A stretch of 64,000 nucleotides of DNA, taken from NCBI RefSeq assembly GCF_002897035.1, contig NZ_BAUX01000010.1, positions 124,001-188,000 on the forward strand, read 5' to 3'. Below are positions 27,146-36,290 of this stretch, one piece after another (the first letter of the stretch is position 1; every line of letters begins with the position of its first letter). The translations under genes and the position numbers were made by a program. The stretch is from Methylopila sp. Yamaguchi. GTDB taxonomy: Bacteria > Pseudomonadota > Alphaproteobacteria > Rhizobiales > Methylopilaceae. Under the pieces are notes generated by a model. That model was not told the DNA's origin and searched no databases. It was given only the letters and a program-made list of their open reading frames with translations.

Positions 27146-28146
27146 ACGTGCAGGACACGGCGATCCGCGCGCAGCAGCCTGCGACCGACGCCGCGCTCCA
27201 GGCGCGCGTCGGAGAACTGCGGGCTGGCCTCGAACACGGGCTCATCGGTGCGGGCGTTCTGATCGAGCGGCTGCTGATCGGCCTTCTCACCGGCGGCCAT
27301 GTGCTCGTCGAAGGCGCGCCGGGCCTTGCGAAGACGCGGGCCGTGAAGCGGCTCTCGGCAGGCCTCGACGCCACCTTTGCGCGCATCCAGTGCACCCCTG
27401 ACCTGATGCCCGCCGACCTCACCGGCACCACCGTGTGGCGTCCGGACGAGGGCAAGTTCGAGTTCCTCGCCGGCCCGCTGTTCCACTCGCTGGTGCTGGT
27501 GGACGAGATCAACCGCGCTCCTCCGAAGGTGCAGTCCGCGCTGCTCGAGGCCATGGCGGAGCGGCAGGTGACTGCGGGCGCGAACACCCATGCGCTGCCC
27601 GATCCCTTCATGGTGGTCGCGACCCAGAACCCGATCGAGCACGAGGGCACTTTTCCCCTGCCCGAGGCGCAGCTCGACCGCTTTCTGCTGCACGTGGTGG
27701 TCGGCCTGCCGGACGCGGCGTCCGAGCGGCGCATCCTGGACCTGGTCGAGCGCGAGCAGGTGTCGGGCGAAGACGCCATGCCGCTGCGGCTCTCGGCGGA
27801 CGAGGTCCGGCGCGCGCGACGCGACGTGGCCAACGTCCACCTCGCGCCCGCGCTCAAGGACTACATCGTCCGGATCGTCACCGCGACCCGCGACGCGGAC
27901 GCCGCGCCCGACGTGCGGCGCGCCATCGAGTACCCCGTCTCGCCGCGCGGCACGCTCTCCCTCGCCGCGGCCGCCAAGGCGCGCGCCTATCTCCACGGCC
28001 GTGATTACGCGACGCCGGACGACGTCGCGGAGCTGGCCGCCGACACCCTCGCGCATCGGCTCGTCCTGACCTGGCGCGCCGCAGCGGACGGGCGCACGGC
28101 GCGCGACCTCGTCGCGCCGCTGCTCGACGCGGTGCGGCCGCTCTAA
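27142..28146 (+). CDS. moxR: MoxR-family AAA+ ATPase
   Basis: The product has 334 residues. The Walker A motif GAPGLAKT lies at about residues 58-65, Walker B LVLVDEINR at 117-125 and sensor 1 VATQNPIE further on, followed by the MoxR lid domain. MoxR ATPases act as chaperones that mature or regulate enzyme complexes together with von Willebrand factor A (VWA) proteins. It is the first gene of a seven-gene operon with DUF58, VWA and BatD-like partners. The ATG at 27142 overlaps the stop of a short upstream frame; a GTG at 27106 would add 12 residues. Confidence 0.9.
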   Translation: MNVQDTAIRAQQPATDAALQARVGELRAGLEHGLIGAGVLIERLLIGLLTGGHVLVEGAPGLAKTRAVKRLSAGLDATFARIQCTPDLMPADLTGTTVWRPDEGKFEFLAGPLFHSLVLVDEINRAPPKVQSALLEAMAERQVTAGANTHALPDPFMVVATQNPIEHEGTFPLPEAQLDRFLLHVVVGLPDAASERRILDLVEREQVSGEDAMPLRLSADEVRRARRDVANVHLAPALKDYIVRIVTATRDADAAPDVRRAIEYPVSPRGTLSLAAAAKARAYLHGRDYATPDDVAELAADTLAHRLVLTWRAAADGRTARDLVAPLLDAVRPL

Positions 28147-28162
28147 CGGGGCGAGACCGGCC

Positions 28163-29065
28163 ATGGACGCGCTTCCCGTTCCCGGCGTCGACCTCGACGC
28201 CGCGGCTTTGCTCGGCCTGCGCCATCTGACGCGCCGGGCAGCGCCGTCGCGCGCGACGAGGCTCGCTGCGCGCCCCGGCGGAATCGTCACCCGCCGCCGC
28301 GGCCGCGGCAGCGAGATCGACGATGTCCGTCTTTGGGCCGACGGCGACGACATCCGGCACATCGACCGCAACTCGACCGCCCGCACCGGCGTGCCGCACG
28401 TCCGGACGTTCCGCGACGAGCGCGAGCGGGCCGTGCTCCTGGTCGCGGATTTCCGGCCGTCGATGCTGTTCGGCACCAAGCGCGCCTTTCGCTCGGTCGC
28501 GGCCGCGGAGGCCCTGACGCTGGTCGGCTGGCGCGCCTCCGGCGAGGGCGGCCGCATCGGGCTGCTCGCCGCGACCGCCGACGGCGAGCCCGATTTCGTG
28601 CGGCCGAAAGGCGGCGAGCGCGCGATGACCGGCATGGTCGGCGTGATGGCGCGCGCCCACGCCCGCGCCCTCACCCAGTCCGACCGGGCCGACCCGCCGC
28701 TCGACGCGCTGATCGAGACCGCCGTCGGCGCGCTGCCGCGCGGCGGCCATCTCGTGCTCGCGAGCGGTCTCGATGGTCCCGGCGCGAGGTTCGACGAGGT
28801 GGTGAAGGCGGCCATGTCGCGGGTCTCCGTCAGCGTGCTGCTGATCGCCGACGCGTTCGAAACCCGCGCGCCGAAGGGGGTCTACGCCTTTCTCACCCGC
28901 GAGGGGCGCAGCGGCTGGCTCTCGGGCCGCGACGAGCGCCCGGCCGGCCCGGACCCTCGGGTGGAGCGCCTGAACGCGCTCGGCGTCCCCGTCTTCCCGA
29001 TCGACTCGGACCTCGGCGCCGAACGCGTCGCCCCGCTGCTGGAGCGCCTCGATGCCGCCCGCTGA
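28163..29065 (+). CDS. DUF58 domain protein of the MoxR/Bat operon
   Basis: The product has 300 residues. The DUF58 core is marked by IDDVRLWADGDDIRHIDRNS followed by ARTGVPHVRTFRDERERAVL (about residues 52-90), and a VWA-like half follows (LLVADFRPSMLFG). DUF58 proteins accompany MoxR ATPases across bacteria; MxaS in methanol-dehydrogenase operons is a relative. No membrane segments are obvious, so it is probably cytoplasmic. Its 3' end overlaps the next gene by 14 bases. Confidence 0.85.
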   Translation: MDALPVPGVDLDAAALLGLRHLTRRAAPSRATRLAARPGGIVTRRRGRGSEIDDVRLWADGDDIRHIDRNSTARTGVPHVRTFRDERERAVLLVADFRPSMLFGTKRAFRSVAAAEALTLVGWRASGEGGRIGLLAATADGEPDFVRPKGGERAMTGMVGVMARAHARALTQSDRADPPLDALIETAVGALPRGGHLVLASGLDGPGARFDEVVKAAMSRVSVSVLLIADAFETRAPKGVYAFLTREGRSGWLSGRDERPAGPDPRVERLNALGVPVFPIDSDLGAERVAPLLERLDAAR

Positions 29066-29507
29066 CGAGCTCGCGAACCTGCGCGGCATTCGCCTCCCTC
29101 CGATGGAGACCTGGTTCTGGGCGGACATCGGCTTCGCGGTCGCGCTCGGGCTAGCGGCGGCGTTGCTGGTCGCGCTGCTCCTCCGGCTCGTCCGGCGCCC
29201 GAGGAAGCCCTCGTTGCAGGCCGAAGCCCTGGCCGAGCTCGCCGCTGCGAAGGCGCTCCCCGTGCCGGAGCGACGCGCCGCCCAGGCGGCCTTGCTCCGA
29301 CGGATCGTCCGCACCGTCGAAGGCGACGACGCCGCGCGGGCGACGGGTCCCGCCTGGGCGGCGACGCTGGACCGCACGCTCGGCGTCGACCTGTTCGAGC
29401 GGCGGTCCGGCCGCGTGCTGGTGGACGGCCTCTACGCCCGCGAGCTGTCCGACGATCCGACGCTCGACCATGAATTGGAAGCGGCCGTCGCCAAGGTGGG
29501 CCGCTGA
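29052..29507 (+). CDS. DUF4381 membrane protein of the MoxR/Bat operon
   Basis: The product has 151 residues. The proline motif LRGIRLPPMETWFW at the N-terminus followed by one membrane helix (about residues 26-46: IGFAVALGLAAALLVALLL) and a cytoplasmic helical tail is the DUF4381 pattern. These proteins lie between the DUF58 and VWA genes in Bat-like operons; the role is unknown but a membrane tether for the complex is plausible. The start overlaps the DUF58 gene. Confidence 0.8.
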   Translation: MPPADELANLRGIRLPPMETWFWADIGFAVALGLAAALLVALLLRLVRRPRKPSLQAEALAELAAAKALPVPERRAAQAALLRRIVRTVEGDDAARATGPAWAATLDRTLGVDLFERRSGRVLVDGLYARELSDDPTLDHELEAAVAKVGR

Positions 29508-29511
29508 CGCC

Positions 29512-30471
29512 ATGTGGACCTTCGCGACGCCCCTCGCCTTCCTATTTCTGCCGCTGCCTTTCGTGGTCCTGCGTTTCGCGCGCGCGGACCGGCGTTCGGG
29601 TGGCGCGATCAGGGTGCCCGGCACGATCGTCGGCTCCGGCGGAGAGGCGCCCGCCACGGCCTCCGCGACCGGCGGCCGCAAGATCTTCGCCTGGGTCGCC
29701 TGGGTCGCGCTCGTCGCGGCGCTCGCCGGCCCCCAAATCGTGCTGCCGGTGCAGGCGCTGCCGACCACCGGACGCGACCTGTTCCTGGCGCTCGACCTCT
29801 CCGGCAGCATGGAGCGCACCGACTTCTCAATGGACGGCGCCACGCGCCGCCGGCTCGACGTGGTCCGCAAGATCGGCTCCGACTTCGTACGCCGCCGGGC
29901 CGGCGACCGCGTGGGCCTCGCGGCCTTCGCCGATCGGGCCTATGTGGCGGCGGAGCCGAGCTACGACGTGGAGGCGGTGGCGGAGGCGCTCGACGCGCTC
30001 GCGATCGGCCTCGTGGGCCGCTCCACCGCCATCGGCGAAGGCTTGGGCCTCGCGCTGCGCCGCCTCGCCGACGCGCCGGGCAAGAGCCGCGTCGTCGTGT
30101 TGCTTTCCGACGGAGCGAACAACGCCGGCGCCGCCACGCCGAAGGACGTGGCGCGTCTGGCGAAGGAACTCGGGGTGCGGGTTCACACCATCGCCATGGG
30201 TCCCCGCGACACCACCGAGATTACCGGCTACGATCCCGATGTGGTCGACGCCGAGACGCTGAAGGCGATCGCCGACGCCAGCGGCGGCCAGTTCTTCCGG
30301 GTGCGGACCACGGAAGACCTTCAGGCTGCGATCGCTTCGATCGATGAGATCGAGCCGACGCGGACGCTGGCGCCGCCCGCCAACGCCTGGCGCGAACTCT
30401 GGCCCTGGCCCGCGGGGCTCGCCCTCCTCGCCGCAGCCGCCACCGCGATCGGCGGGAGGCGCTTCTCATGA
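29512..30471 (+). CDS. BatA-like VWA-domain membrane protein
   Basis: The product has 319 residues: an N-terminal membrane segment (LAFLFLPLPFVVL), a second around residues 60-80, a VWA domain with the metal-ion-dependent adhesion motif LDLSGSMER at about residue 100, and a C-terminal membrane helix (WPAGLALLAAAATAIG). VWA domains bind partner proteins through a metal ion and in these operons are thought to work with MoxR. The start ATG at 29512 puts the first helix at the N-terminus. It overlaps the next gene by four bases. Confidence 0.87.
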   Translation: MWTFATPLAFLFLPLPFVVLRFARADRRSGGAIRVPGTIVGSGGEAPATASATGGRKIFAWVAWVALVAALAGPQIVLPVQALPTTGRDLFLALDLSGSMERTDFSMDGATRRRLDVVRKIGSDFVRRRAGDRVGLAAFADRAYVAAEPSYDVEAVAEALDALAIGLVGRSTAIGEGLGLALRRLADAPGKSRVVVLLSDGANNAGAATPKDVARLAKELGVRVHTIAMGPRDTTEITGYDPDVVDAETLKAIADASGGQFFRVRTTEDLQAAIASIDEIEPTRTLAPPANAWRELWPWPAGLALLAAAATAIGGRRFS

Positions 30472-31397
30472 TCGAGCTGGATGGGTTCGGCCTGCTGCGC
30501 CCGCTTTGGCTGCTGGCGATCCCCGCCGCGCTCGCCCTCGGCTTCGTCGCCGTGCGCCGCGCCGGCGGGGTCGGCGACTGGCGCCGCGCGATCGACCCCC
30601 ACCTGTTCGACGCCCTCGCCCGGCGCGGGGTCGTCGTCGCCGGCCGTGGCCGGAGCGGGCTTCTGGCCGCGCTCGCGGCGGCCCTCATCGCGCTCGCCCT
30701 CGTCGGGCCGGCGATCGAGCGGCCCGGCGTCCAGAACTTTCGCAATCTCGACGCCGCCATCGTCGCGATCGACGTCTCGCGCTCGGTCGCAGACAGCGGC
30801 GAGTTCCAGGACGCAAAGATCGCGGCGCTCGGGGCCGCGCAGGCGGCAGGCTCGCGCCAGATCTCGGTGCTGGTCTTCGCCGGGGACGCCTATCTGGCGA
30901 ATCCGCCCACGACCGACCGCCGCACCATCGAGACGACGCTCGCCGCGCTGGACGCCCAGACCGTTCCGGACGTGGGCAGCGCGCCGTCGCGAGCGCTCGC
31001 TTTCGCCCACCGCACGCTGCGGGACTCGGGCGTCGTCGGCGGCGACGTCGTGCTGATCAGCGACGGAGGCGGGCTCGACGAAGGCGCGCAGAACGAGACG
31101 CGCTCCCTGGCCGCCGACGGGCACCGGGTAAGCGCGATTTACGTCACGCCGGCGCCCGCTACCCCGAAGCGCGCGATGGAGACGGGACGGCCAGAGCTGG
31201 AGGCCCTCGCCGCGCTCGGCGGCGGCGCCTTCGCGACCGTCGGCGCGCCGGACGCGGTCTACGCCGAGGTGCAGCGGTCGACGGCCGGGCGGCTGGGGCC
31301 CAGCCCCTACGCCTCTCTCGCCTGGCTCGATTTGGGCCGTGCGCTGCTGCTGTTCGCGGCTGCGCCTCTCTTGCTGATGTTCCGGAGGGGCGGATGA
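30468..31397 (+). CDS. BatB-like VWA-domain membrane protein
   Basis: The product has 309 residues. It has N-terminal membrane helices (FGLLRPLWLLAIPAALALGF and LLAALAAALIALALVGPA), a VWA domain with a DxSxS motif in AIDVSRSVADSG near residue 100, and a C-terminal helix (ALLLFAAAPLLLMF). It is a paralogue of the preceding gene product; paired VWA proteins are typical of Bat operons and of the mxaC/mxaL pair in methylotrophs. Its start overlaps the upstream stop by four bases, as does its stop the next start. Confidence 0.85.
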   Translation: MIELDGFGLLRPLWLLAIPAALALGFVAVRRAGGVGDWRRAIDPHLFDALARRGVVVAGRGRSGLLAALAAALIALALVGPAIERPGVQNFRNLDAAIVAIDVSRSVADSGEFQDAKIAALGAAQAAGSRQISVLVFAGDAYLANPPTTDRRTIETTLAALDAQTVPDVGSAPSRALAFAHRTLRDSGVVGGDVVLISDGGGLDEGAQNETRSLAADGHRVSAIYVTPAPATPKRAMETGRPELEALAALGGGAFATVGAPDAVYAEVQRSTAGRLGPSPYASLAWLDLGRALLLFAAAPLLLMFRRGG

Positions 31398-32230
31398 CGC
31401 GCATCGTCGCCGTGCTCGCGCTCATCCTCGTGGCGATCGCTGCCACCGACCCTCGCGAGCGGATCGGCCGCGCGCTCTACCACGCGGGTCTCCCGACGCT
31501 GGCCGGCATGATGCTCGACGGGCCGGCCTGGCGCGCGGCGATCTACTACGCGCAGGGGCGTTACGCCGAGGCCGCCGAACTTTTCCAGGGCGAGACCTTC
31601 CGGAGCGCGCACTACGATTTCGGCACGGCGCTCGCCAAGGCCGGTCGGCTGAAGGAGGCGGAAACGGCGCTGAACGAGGCGCTGATGTTCGATCCCAACG
31701 ACGAAGACGCGCGCTATAATCTGGCGATCGTCGAAGCCCTGCGCGCGAAGCGGGAAGACCAGAAGCGCGACGCCCGCAACGCCGCCAACGCCAATGCGGC
31801 CAAGCAGAAGCGGGGCGGCGAGGCGCCGACCGACGCCGAGAACGACGTCAACTCGACCGGGGACGGCATGGCCGGCGACCGCGACTCAGGCCGCGAGGCC
31901 TCTACGCCCGGCGGCAGCCAGGTGGCGCGCGTCGGGCGCGCCGAGCAGACCCGCATCGATTCGGGCCGCGGCGCGGCGCGAGGTTCGATCGGCGCGGCGG
32001 AGGGCGGCGGTCGCACCGGAGCCGAGCAGGCGAGCGTCGCGAAGCAGATGGAGCAACCGTCGCTTCGCCTTCAAAAGAGCTACCAGCAGCAGGCCGTGAG
32101 CGCCTCGCGCCAATGGCTGGAGACCGTGCCGGACGATCCCGGCCGCTACCTCAGGCTGAGGCTTGCCGCCGAACGCGCCCGCCGGGCCGAACGCGGTCTG
32201 GCTGCGCCCAGCGGAACGGAGCAGTGGTGA
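31394..32230 (+). CDS. TPR-repeat protein, BatC-like
   Basis: The product has 278 residues. An N-terminal hydrophobic segment (VAVLALILVAIAA) is followed by two or three tetratricopeptide repeats (YYAQGRYAEAAELFQG, TALAKAGRLKEAETALNEAL, about residues 50-110), then a long polar, Ala/Gly/Arg-rich, probably disordered tail. The last 45 residues regain a helical pattern (SLRLQKSYQQQAVSASRQWL). BatC-type proteins supply a protein-interaction scaffold in the periplasm beside the VWA proteins. It overlaps both neighbours at start and stop. Confidence 0.8.
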   Translation: MTRIVAVLALILVAIAATDPRERIGRALYHAGLPTLAGMMLDGPAWRAAIYYAQGRYAEAAELFQGETFRSAHYDFGTALAKAGRLKEAETALNEALMFDPNDEDARYNLAIVEALRAKREDQKRDARNAANANAAKQKRGGEAPTDAENDVNSTGDGMAGDRDSGREASTPGGSQVARVGRAEQTRIDSGRGAARGSIGAAEGGGRTGAEQASVAKQMEQPSLRLQKSYQQQAVSASRQWLETVPDDPGRYLRLRLAAERARRAERGLAAPSGTEQW

Positions 32231-33501
32231 TGCGCTCCCTCCTCGCGGCTCTCGCGCTTGCGGTTCTGATCGCGCTCCGTCCCGGAGCGGCGGTCGCGGA
32301 CACGTCCGAGTTCGACGACGTGCGGCTGGAGGTCACGCCGCTCAACAAGGCGGCGCCCTACCCCCGCGAGCTGGTCCTGCTGCGGATCCGAGGGGTCTAC
32401 CGGCCGCTGGTGAACCGCGAGAAGCTCGTCCAGCCGCCGCTGACGAACTTCGCCTGGCAGGAGCTCGGCAAGGACACCGTCTCGGTCGTGGAGGACGACG
32501 GCTACACCAAGCGCCTGTTCGAGCGCACGATCGCGATCTACCCCGAGAAGAGCGGTCCGCTGGTCATCGAGCCGTTCGTCCACAAGCTGACCGTGGTGGA
32601 CGGCGCCCGGCAGCGCGAAATCGAGGTGAAGTCCAAGCCGATCACGCTTGACGTGGCGGAGTGGCAGGGGCCGCGTGGTCCCGATGACCCAAAATTCTGG
32701 TGGCTGCCGGCCGGCAAGGTCGAGGTGATCGACGACTGGTCGATCGACCCGGAGCGCGTGCCGCGCGGCCTGACCGCCAAGCGCACGGTGACCATCCTCG
32801 CCGAGGGCGTGCCGGCCGACGCGCTGCCGCCCACCCCGCTGATGACCTCCTCGGGCATCATCAGCTTCCGCGGGCCGGAGACGCGGGAGACCAAGATCAC
32901 CGAGAACGGCCCGGTCTCGCGCGCCAGCTACAGCTGGGAAATGCGGCCGATTACGGCTTACCCGGCGACGGTGCAGGAAATCCGCTTCCAGTGGTTCGAC
33001 ACCGGCGCCCGCACGATGCGCGAGGCGGTCATCCCCGCGCGCCGAATGGCCTGGGCCGCCGCTAATGTCACCGAGGCGGCGCCGCCGCCTCCGCCCGAAC
33101 GGCCGACCCTCGCGCTTCTCGCCGGAGCCGGCGGCGCGGCCTTTCTCGCGGGCATCGCCGTGATGCTGCTTGGCGTCGGCCGCGAGACGCTGCGTTTGCC
33201 CACGCGACCTCCGCGCGACGAACGCGCGATGAAGCGCGCTGCGCGCCGGCGGGACCCCTCCGCCTTCCGCGCCGCCGTGACGGCGCTCGCGCGGCATGAC
33301 CCGGGGTCCTGGCCAGCGGCGCCGGAGGTGCGCGAGGGACTGGCTGCGCTCGACCGGCATCTGTTCGCCGGCGCAGGCTCCGCGCCGTGCCCCGACCTCC
33401 GGGCGCTCGCACGCACGATCGTTCAGGCGCGGCGGGCCGCCGCCGTCAGGGCGCCCAGCACATCGGCGCTGGCCCCCCTCGACGGGCCGATCACGCGGTA
33501 G
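32230..33501 (+). CDS. BatD-like membrane protein
   Basis: The product has 423 residues: a signal peptide (residues 1 to about 22), a large periplasmic beta-rich region with repeated Ig-like units (for example YPRELVLLRIRGVYRPLVNR), one membrane helix near residue 305 (LLAGAGGAAFLAGIAVMLLG) and a cytoplasmic basic tail. This matches BatD-like proteins that close Bat operons. Overlap with the upstream stop shows coupling. It ends with TAG, 19 bases from the convergent aminotransferase gene. Confidence 0.78.
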   Translation: MRSLLAALALAVLIALRPGAAVADTSEFDDVRLEVTPLNKAAPYPRELVLLRIRGVYRPLVNREKLVQPPLTNFAWQELGKDTVSVVEDDGYTKRLFERTIAIYPEKSGPLVIEPFVHKLTVVDGARQREIEVKSKPITLDVAEWQGPRGPDDPKFWWLPAGKVEVIDDWSIDPERVPRGLTAKRTVTILAEGVPADALPPTPLMTSSGIISFRGPETRETKITENGPVSRASYSWEMRPITAYPATVQEIRFQWFDTGARTMREAVIPARRMAWAAANVTEAAPPPPPERPTLALLAGAGGAAFLAGIAVMLLGVGRETLRLPTRPPRDERAMKRAARRRDPSAFRAAVTALARHDPGSWPAAPEVREGLAALDRHLFAGAGSAPCPDLRALARTIVQARRAAAVRAPSTSALAPLDGPITR

Positions 33502-33520
33502 GGTCGACGTCGCTCACGCC

Positions 33521-34708
33521 TCAGCGCTTCGGCAGCCACCGCGCGACGCGGTCGAGCGCGTCGGCGATCTCCGCTTCAGCGCCCGCAAAGGACATCCGCA
33601 CATAGCCGTGGCCGCGCTCGCGGTCGAAGTCTACGCCGGGAGTGAGGGCGACGCCTGCTTCCGCCAGCAGCGCCTTCGCGAAGGCGGTGCTGTCGTTCGA
33701 GAAGCGGCCGACGCCCACATAGGCGTAGAACGCGCCGTCGACCGGCAGGATTTCGTCGAGCCCCATGCGCGGAAGGCGCTCCAGGAGCATGGCGCGGTTC
33801 ACGGCGTAGGCCTGCCGGTAAGCCTCGCAGGTTTCCCGGTCGTCGAGCGCGGCCTCCGCCGCGCCCTGGCTCAGAGTCGGCGCGGAGATGAAGAGGTTCT
33901 GGGCCAAGGGCTCCACCACGCGCACCAGCCGCTCCGGCAGCACCAGCCAGCCCACGCGCCAGCCGGTCATGGCGTAGTACTTCGAGAAGCTGTTCACGAC
34001 GATGGCGTCGTCGTCGAAGGCGAGCGCGGTGGCGGCCGGCGCCTCGTAGGTGAGGCCGTGGTAGATCTCGTCCGACACGAGCCAGATTCCGAGCCTACGG
34101 CAGGTGTCGGCGAGGTCCGCGAGATCAGGCGCTAGGGTCATCACCCCGGTCGGGTTCGCCGGGCTCATGGCGAGCACGCCGGCGAGCGGCGCCTCCGCGT
34201 GCGCCGCGGCCACCATCTCCGCCGTCAGCGCCCAGCGCGAGCCGGGGCCGGTGGCGAGCTCCACGGGCGTGAGGTCGAGCGCGGTGAGGATGGCGCGGTA
34301 GGCGGGATAGCCAGGCGACGGGATCGCGACCCGCGCTCCGGGTTCGAACGCCGCAAGGAAGGCGAGCGCGAAGCCGCCGGAGGATCCCGTCGTCACCACC
34401 ACGCGCTCCGGCGCCACCGCAACGTCGTAGGTCTCGCGGTAATGCCGCGCGACTCGCGCGCGCAGCGAGGGGCGGCCGAGCGCCTCGGTGTAGCCGACGT
34501 CGCCGGCCGCGATCATCCGCATGGCGGCCTCGCCCGCGGCCTTCGGCGCCGGCGCGCTCGGTTGGCCGACCTCGAGATGACGGATGGTCTCGCCGGCCGC
34601 GACGCGGACGCGGGCGTCGCGCATCACCTCCATCGCGAGGAACGGCGGCACGGCGAGCGCGCGGCGCGACGGCGTGGTGAGAGCCGGGCGGCGATCAGGA
34701 ATGGTCAT
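33521..34708 (-). CDS. class I/II pyridoxal-phosphate aminotransferase
   Basis: The product has 395 residues with fold-type I aminotransferase motifs: the substrate and cofactor segments SPANPTGVM and WLVSDEIYHGLTYE, and the PLP-lysine motif SFSKYYAMTGWRVGW. The best match is to the broad AspC/alanine-type group; the substrate cannot be deduced. The ATG at 34708 begins the conserved arm (TTPSRRALAVPPFLAMEVM). It is a stand-alone gene, divergent from the M48 protease gene. Confidence 0.87.
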   Translation of the reverse strand: MTIPDRRPALTTPSRRALAVPPFLAMEVMRDARVRVAAGETIRHLEVGQPSAPAPKAAGEAAMRMIAAGDVGYTEALGRPSLRARVARHYRETYDVAVAPERVVVTTGSSGGFALAFLAAFEPGARVAIPSPGYPAYRAILTALDLTPVELATGPGSRWALTAEMVAAAHAEAPLAGVLAMSPANPTGVMTLAPDLADLADTCRRLGIWLVSDEIYHGLTYEAPAATALAFDDDAIVVNSFSKYYAMTGWRVGWLVLPERLVRVVEPLAQNLFISAPTLSQGAAEAALDDRETCEAYRQAYAVNRAMLLERLPRMGLDEILPVDGAFYAYVGVGRFSNDSTAFAKALLAEAGVALTPGVDFDRERGHGYVRMSFAGAEAEIADALDRVARWLPKR

Positions 34709-34848
34709 CGGGGCGGCGTCGCTCGCAGGTGGTGGGTCATAGCTCGCGTCACGGCTCGGTGACGGCCGGCGCGTTGACCCGGCGTCGGCGCGGCCCTTAA
34801 GTGACCGGCGCAACAATCGGTCCTCCTCTTAGCGAGGCGCCTCGCCGC

Positions 34849-36267
34849 ATGGAACCCCGCCTGCAGACCCCCCGCCTCCCGCTGCTGCGCCGGCTGGCCC
34901 GCGCCGGAATGGCCGCGTTCTGCGCGCTTGCGCTTTTGGCGTCCTCCCTGCCCCAGCCCGCGCAGGCCCAGGGGCTTGGCGGCTCTATCATCCGGGACGC
35001 CGAGATCGAGGGCCTGCTGCGCGACTACATGCTGCCGATCTACCGCGCGGCCGGCGTCGACGCGGGCGCGGTCGAGATCGTGCTGATCAACTCCAAGGTG
35101 TTCAACGCCTTCGTGGCCGACGGGCGGCGGATCTTCGTTAACATCGGCGTGCTGCTGGACGCCAAGACGCCGAACGAGGTGATTGGCGTGCTGGCGCACG
35201 AGACCGGCCACATCGCCGGCGGACATCTCGCGCGGCTCAGGCAACGTCTCGACAGCATGCAGACGATGGCGATCGTCGCCATGCTGCTCGGCGCCGGAGC
35301 GATCGCGGGCGCCGCCGCCGGCGGCGGCCTCAACAACGGCTCCGGCGGCGCGGCGCTCGGCGCCGCCATGGCGCCGCAGGAAATGATGCGCCGGACCCTG
35401 CTGTCCTACCAGCGCGCGGAGGAGCAGGCGGCCGACCGCGCCGCCGTGAACTACCTCTCCAAGACCGGGCAGTCCGCCAAGGGCATGCTGGTCACCTTCA
35501 AGCGCTTCGCGGACCAGACCGCCTTCTCTCAGCGCTTCATCGATCCGTACGCCCAGAGCCATCCGATGCCGCAGGACCGCATCGCGAACCTCGAGGACCT
35601 GGCGAAGAAGAGTCCCTATTACGACAAGCTCGACCCTCCCGCCCTTCAGGCGCGCCACGACCTGATGCGGGCGAAGCTCGTCGGGTTCGTCGACGGACCG
35701 TCCGGCGTCATGAGGCGCTACCCGATGTCGGACCAGAGCCTCCCCGCGCGCTACGCACGTGCGATCTCGACCTACCGTTCCGCCGCGCTCTCCAGCGCCA
35801 TCGCGCAGATCGACGGCCTGATCGCGGCGCAGCCGCAGAACCCGTGGTTCCAGGAGCTGAAGGGGCAGGCCTATCTCGAGAACGGCCGCGCGGCGGACGC
35901 GGTCCCCCCGCTCCGCCGGGCTATCGCGCTCGCGCCCAACGCCACATTGATCCGGACCATGCTCGGCCAAGCGCTGGTCGCGAGCGGCTCGACCCGCGAC
36001 AGCGACGCCGCGATCTCGGAGCTCGTGCGCGCGACCGCGCGCGATTCGAAGAACGCCGACGGCTTCCGCCAGTTGGCCCTCGCTTACGCCCGCAAGGGCA
36101 AGATCCCGGAGGCCGACCTCGCCTCCGCCCAGGCGGCCTTCGCCGCGGGCGACTTCGGCACCGCCCGCCAGATCGCCGAGCGCGCCAAGACCGGCTTCAA
36201 GCGCGGCACGCCCGGGTGGCTGAAGGCTGACGACATCGCGAGCTACACGCCGCAGAAGATGAACTGA
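34849..36267 (+). CDS. M48 family zinc metalloprotease with TPR region (BepA-like)
   Basis: The product has 472 residues. A signal peptide ends near residue 41 (PAQAQG). The zinc motif HETGH lies at residues 117-121, and the third ligand is in RAEEQAADRAAVNYL near residue 195. A Gly/Ala-rich loop lies between them. The C-terminal half carries TPR-like repeats (AYLENGRAADAVPPLRRAIAL, LALAYARKGKIPEADLASAQ). BepA-type proteases degrade misassembled outer-membrane proteins in the periplasm. A GTG at 34801 would add 16 residues; the ATG gives a normal signal peptide. Confidence 0.88.
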   Translation: MEPRLQTPRLPLLRRLARAGMAAFCALALLASSLPQPAQAQGLGGSIIRDAEIEGLLRDYMLPIYRAAGVDAGAVEIVLINSKVFNAFVADGRRIFVNIGVLLDAKTPNEVIGVLAHETGHIAGGHLARLRQRLDSMQTMAIVAMLLGAGAIAGAAAGGGLNNGSGGAALGAAMAPQEMMRRTLLSYQRAEEQAADRAAVNYLSKTGQSAKGMLVTFKRFADQTAFSQRFIDPYAQSHPMPQDRIANLEDLAKKSPYYDKLDPPALQARHDLMRAKLVGFVDGPSGVMRRYPMSDQSLPARYARAISTYRSAALSSAIAQIDGLIAAQPQNPWFQELKGQAYLENGRAADAVPPLRRAIALAPNATLIRTMLGQALVASGSTRDSDAAISELVRATARDSKNADGFRQLALAYARKGKIPEADLASAQAAFAAGDFGTARQIAERAKTGFKRGTPGWLKADDIASYTPQKMN

Positions 36268-36290
36268 GCGCAAGTCGGCGATGGTCGAAG

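Noticed and set aside
27142-33501. Methanol dehydrogenase mxa operon
   Set aside because: The genes for the dehydrogenase subunits, cytochrome and MxaA/D/K-type proteins are absent; the TPR and BatD-like members fit a Bat-type operon.
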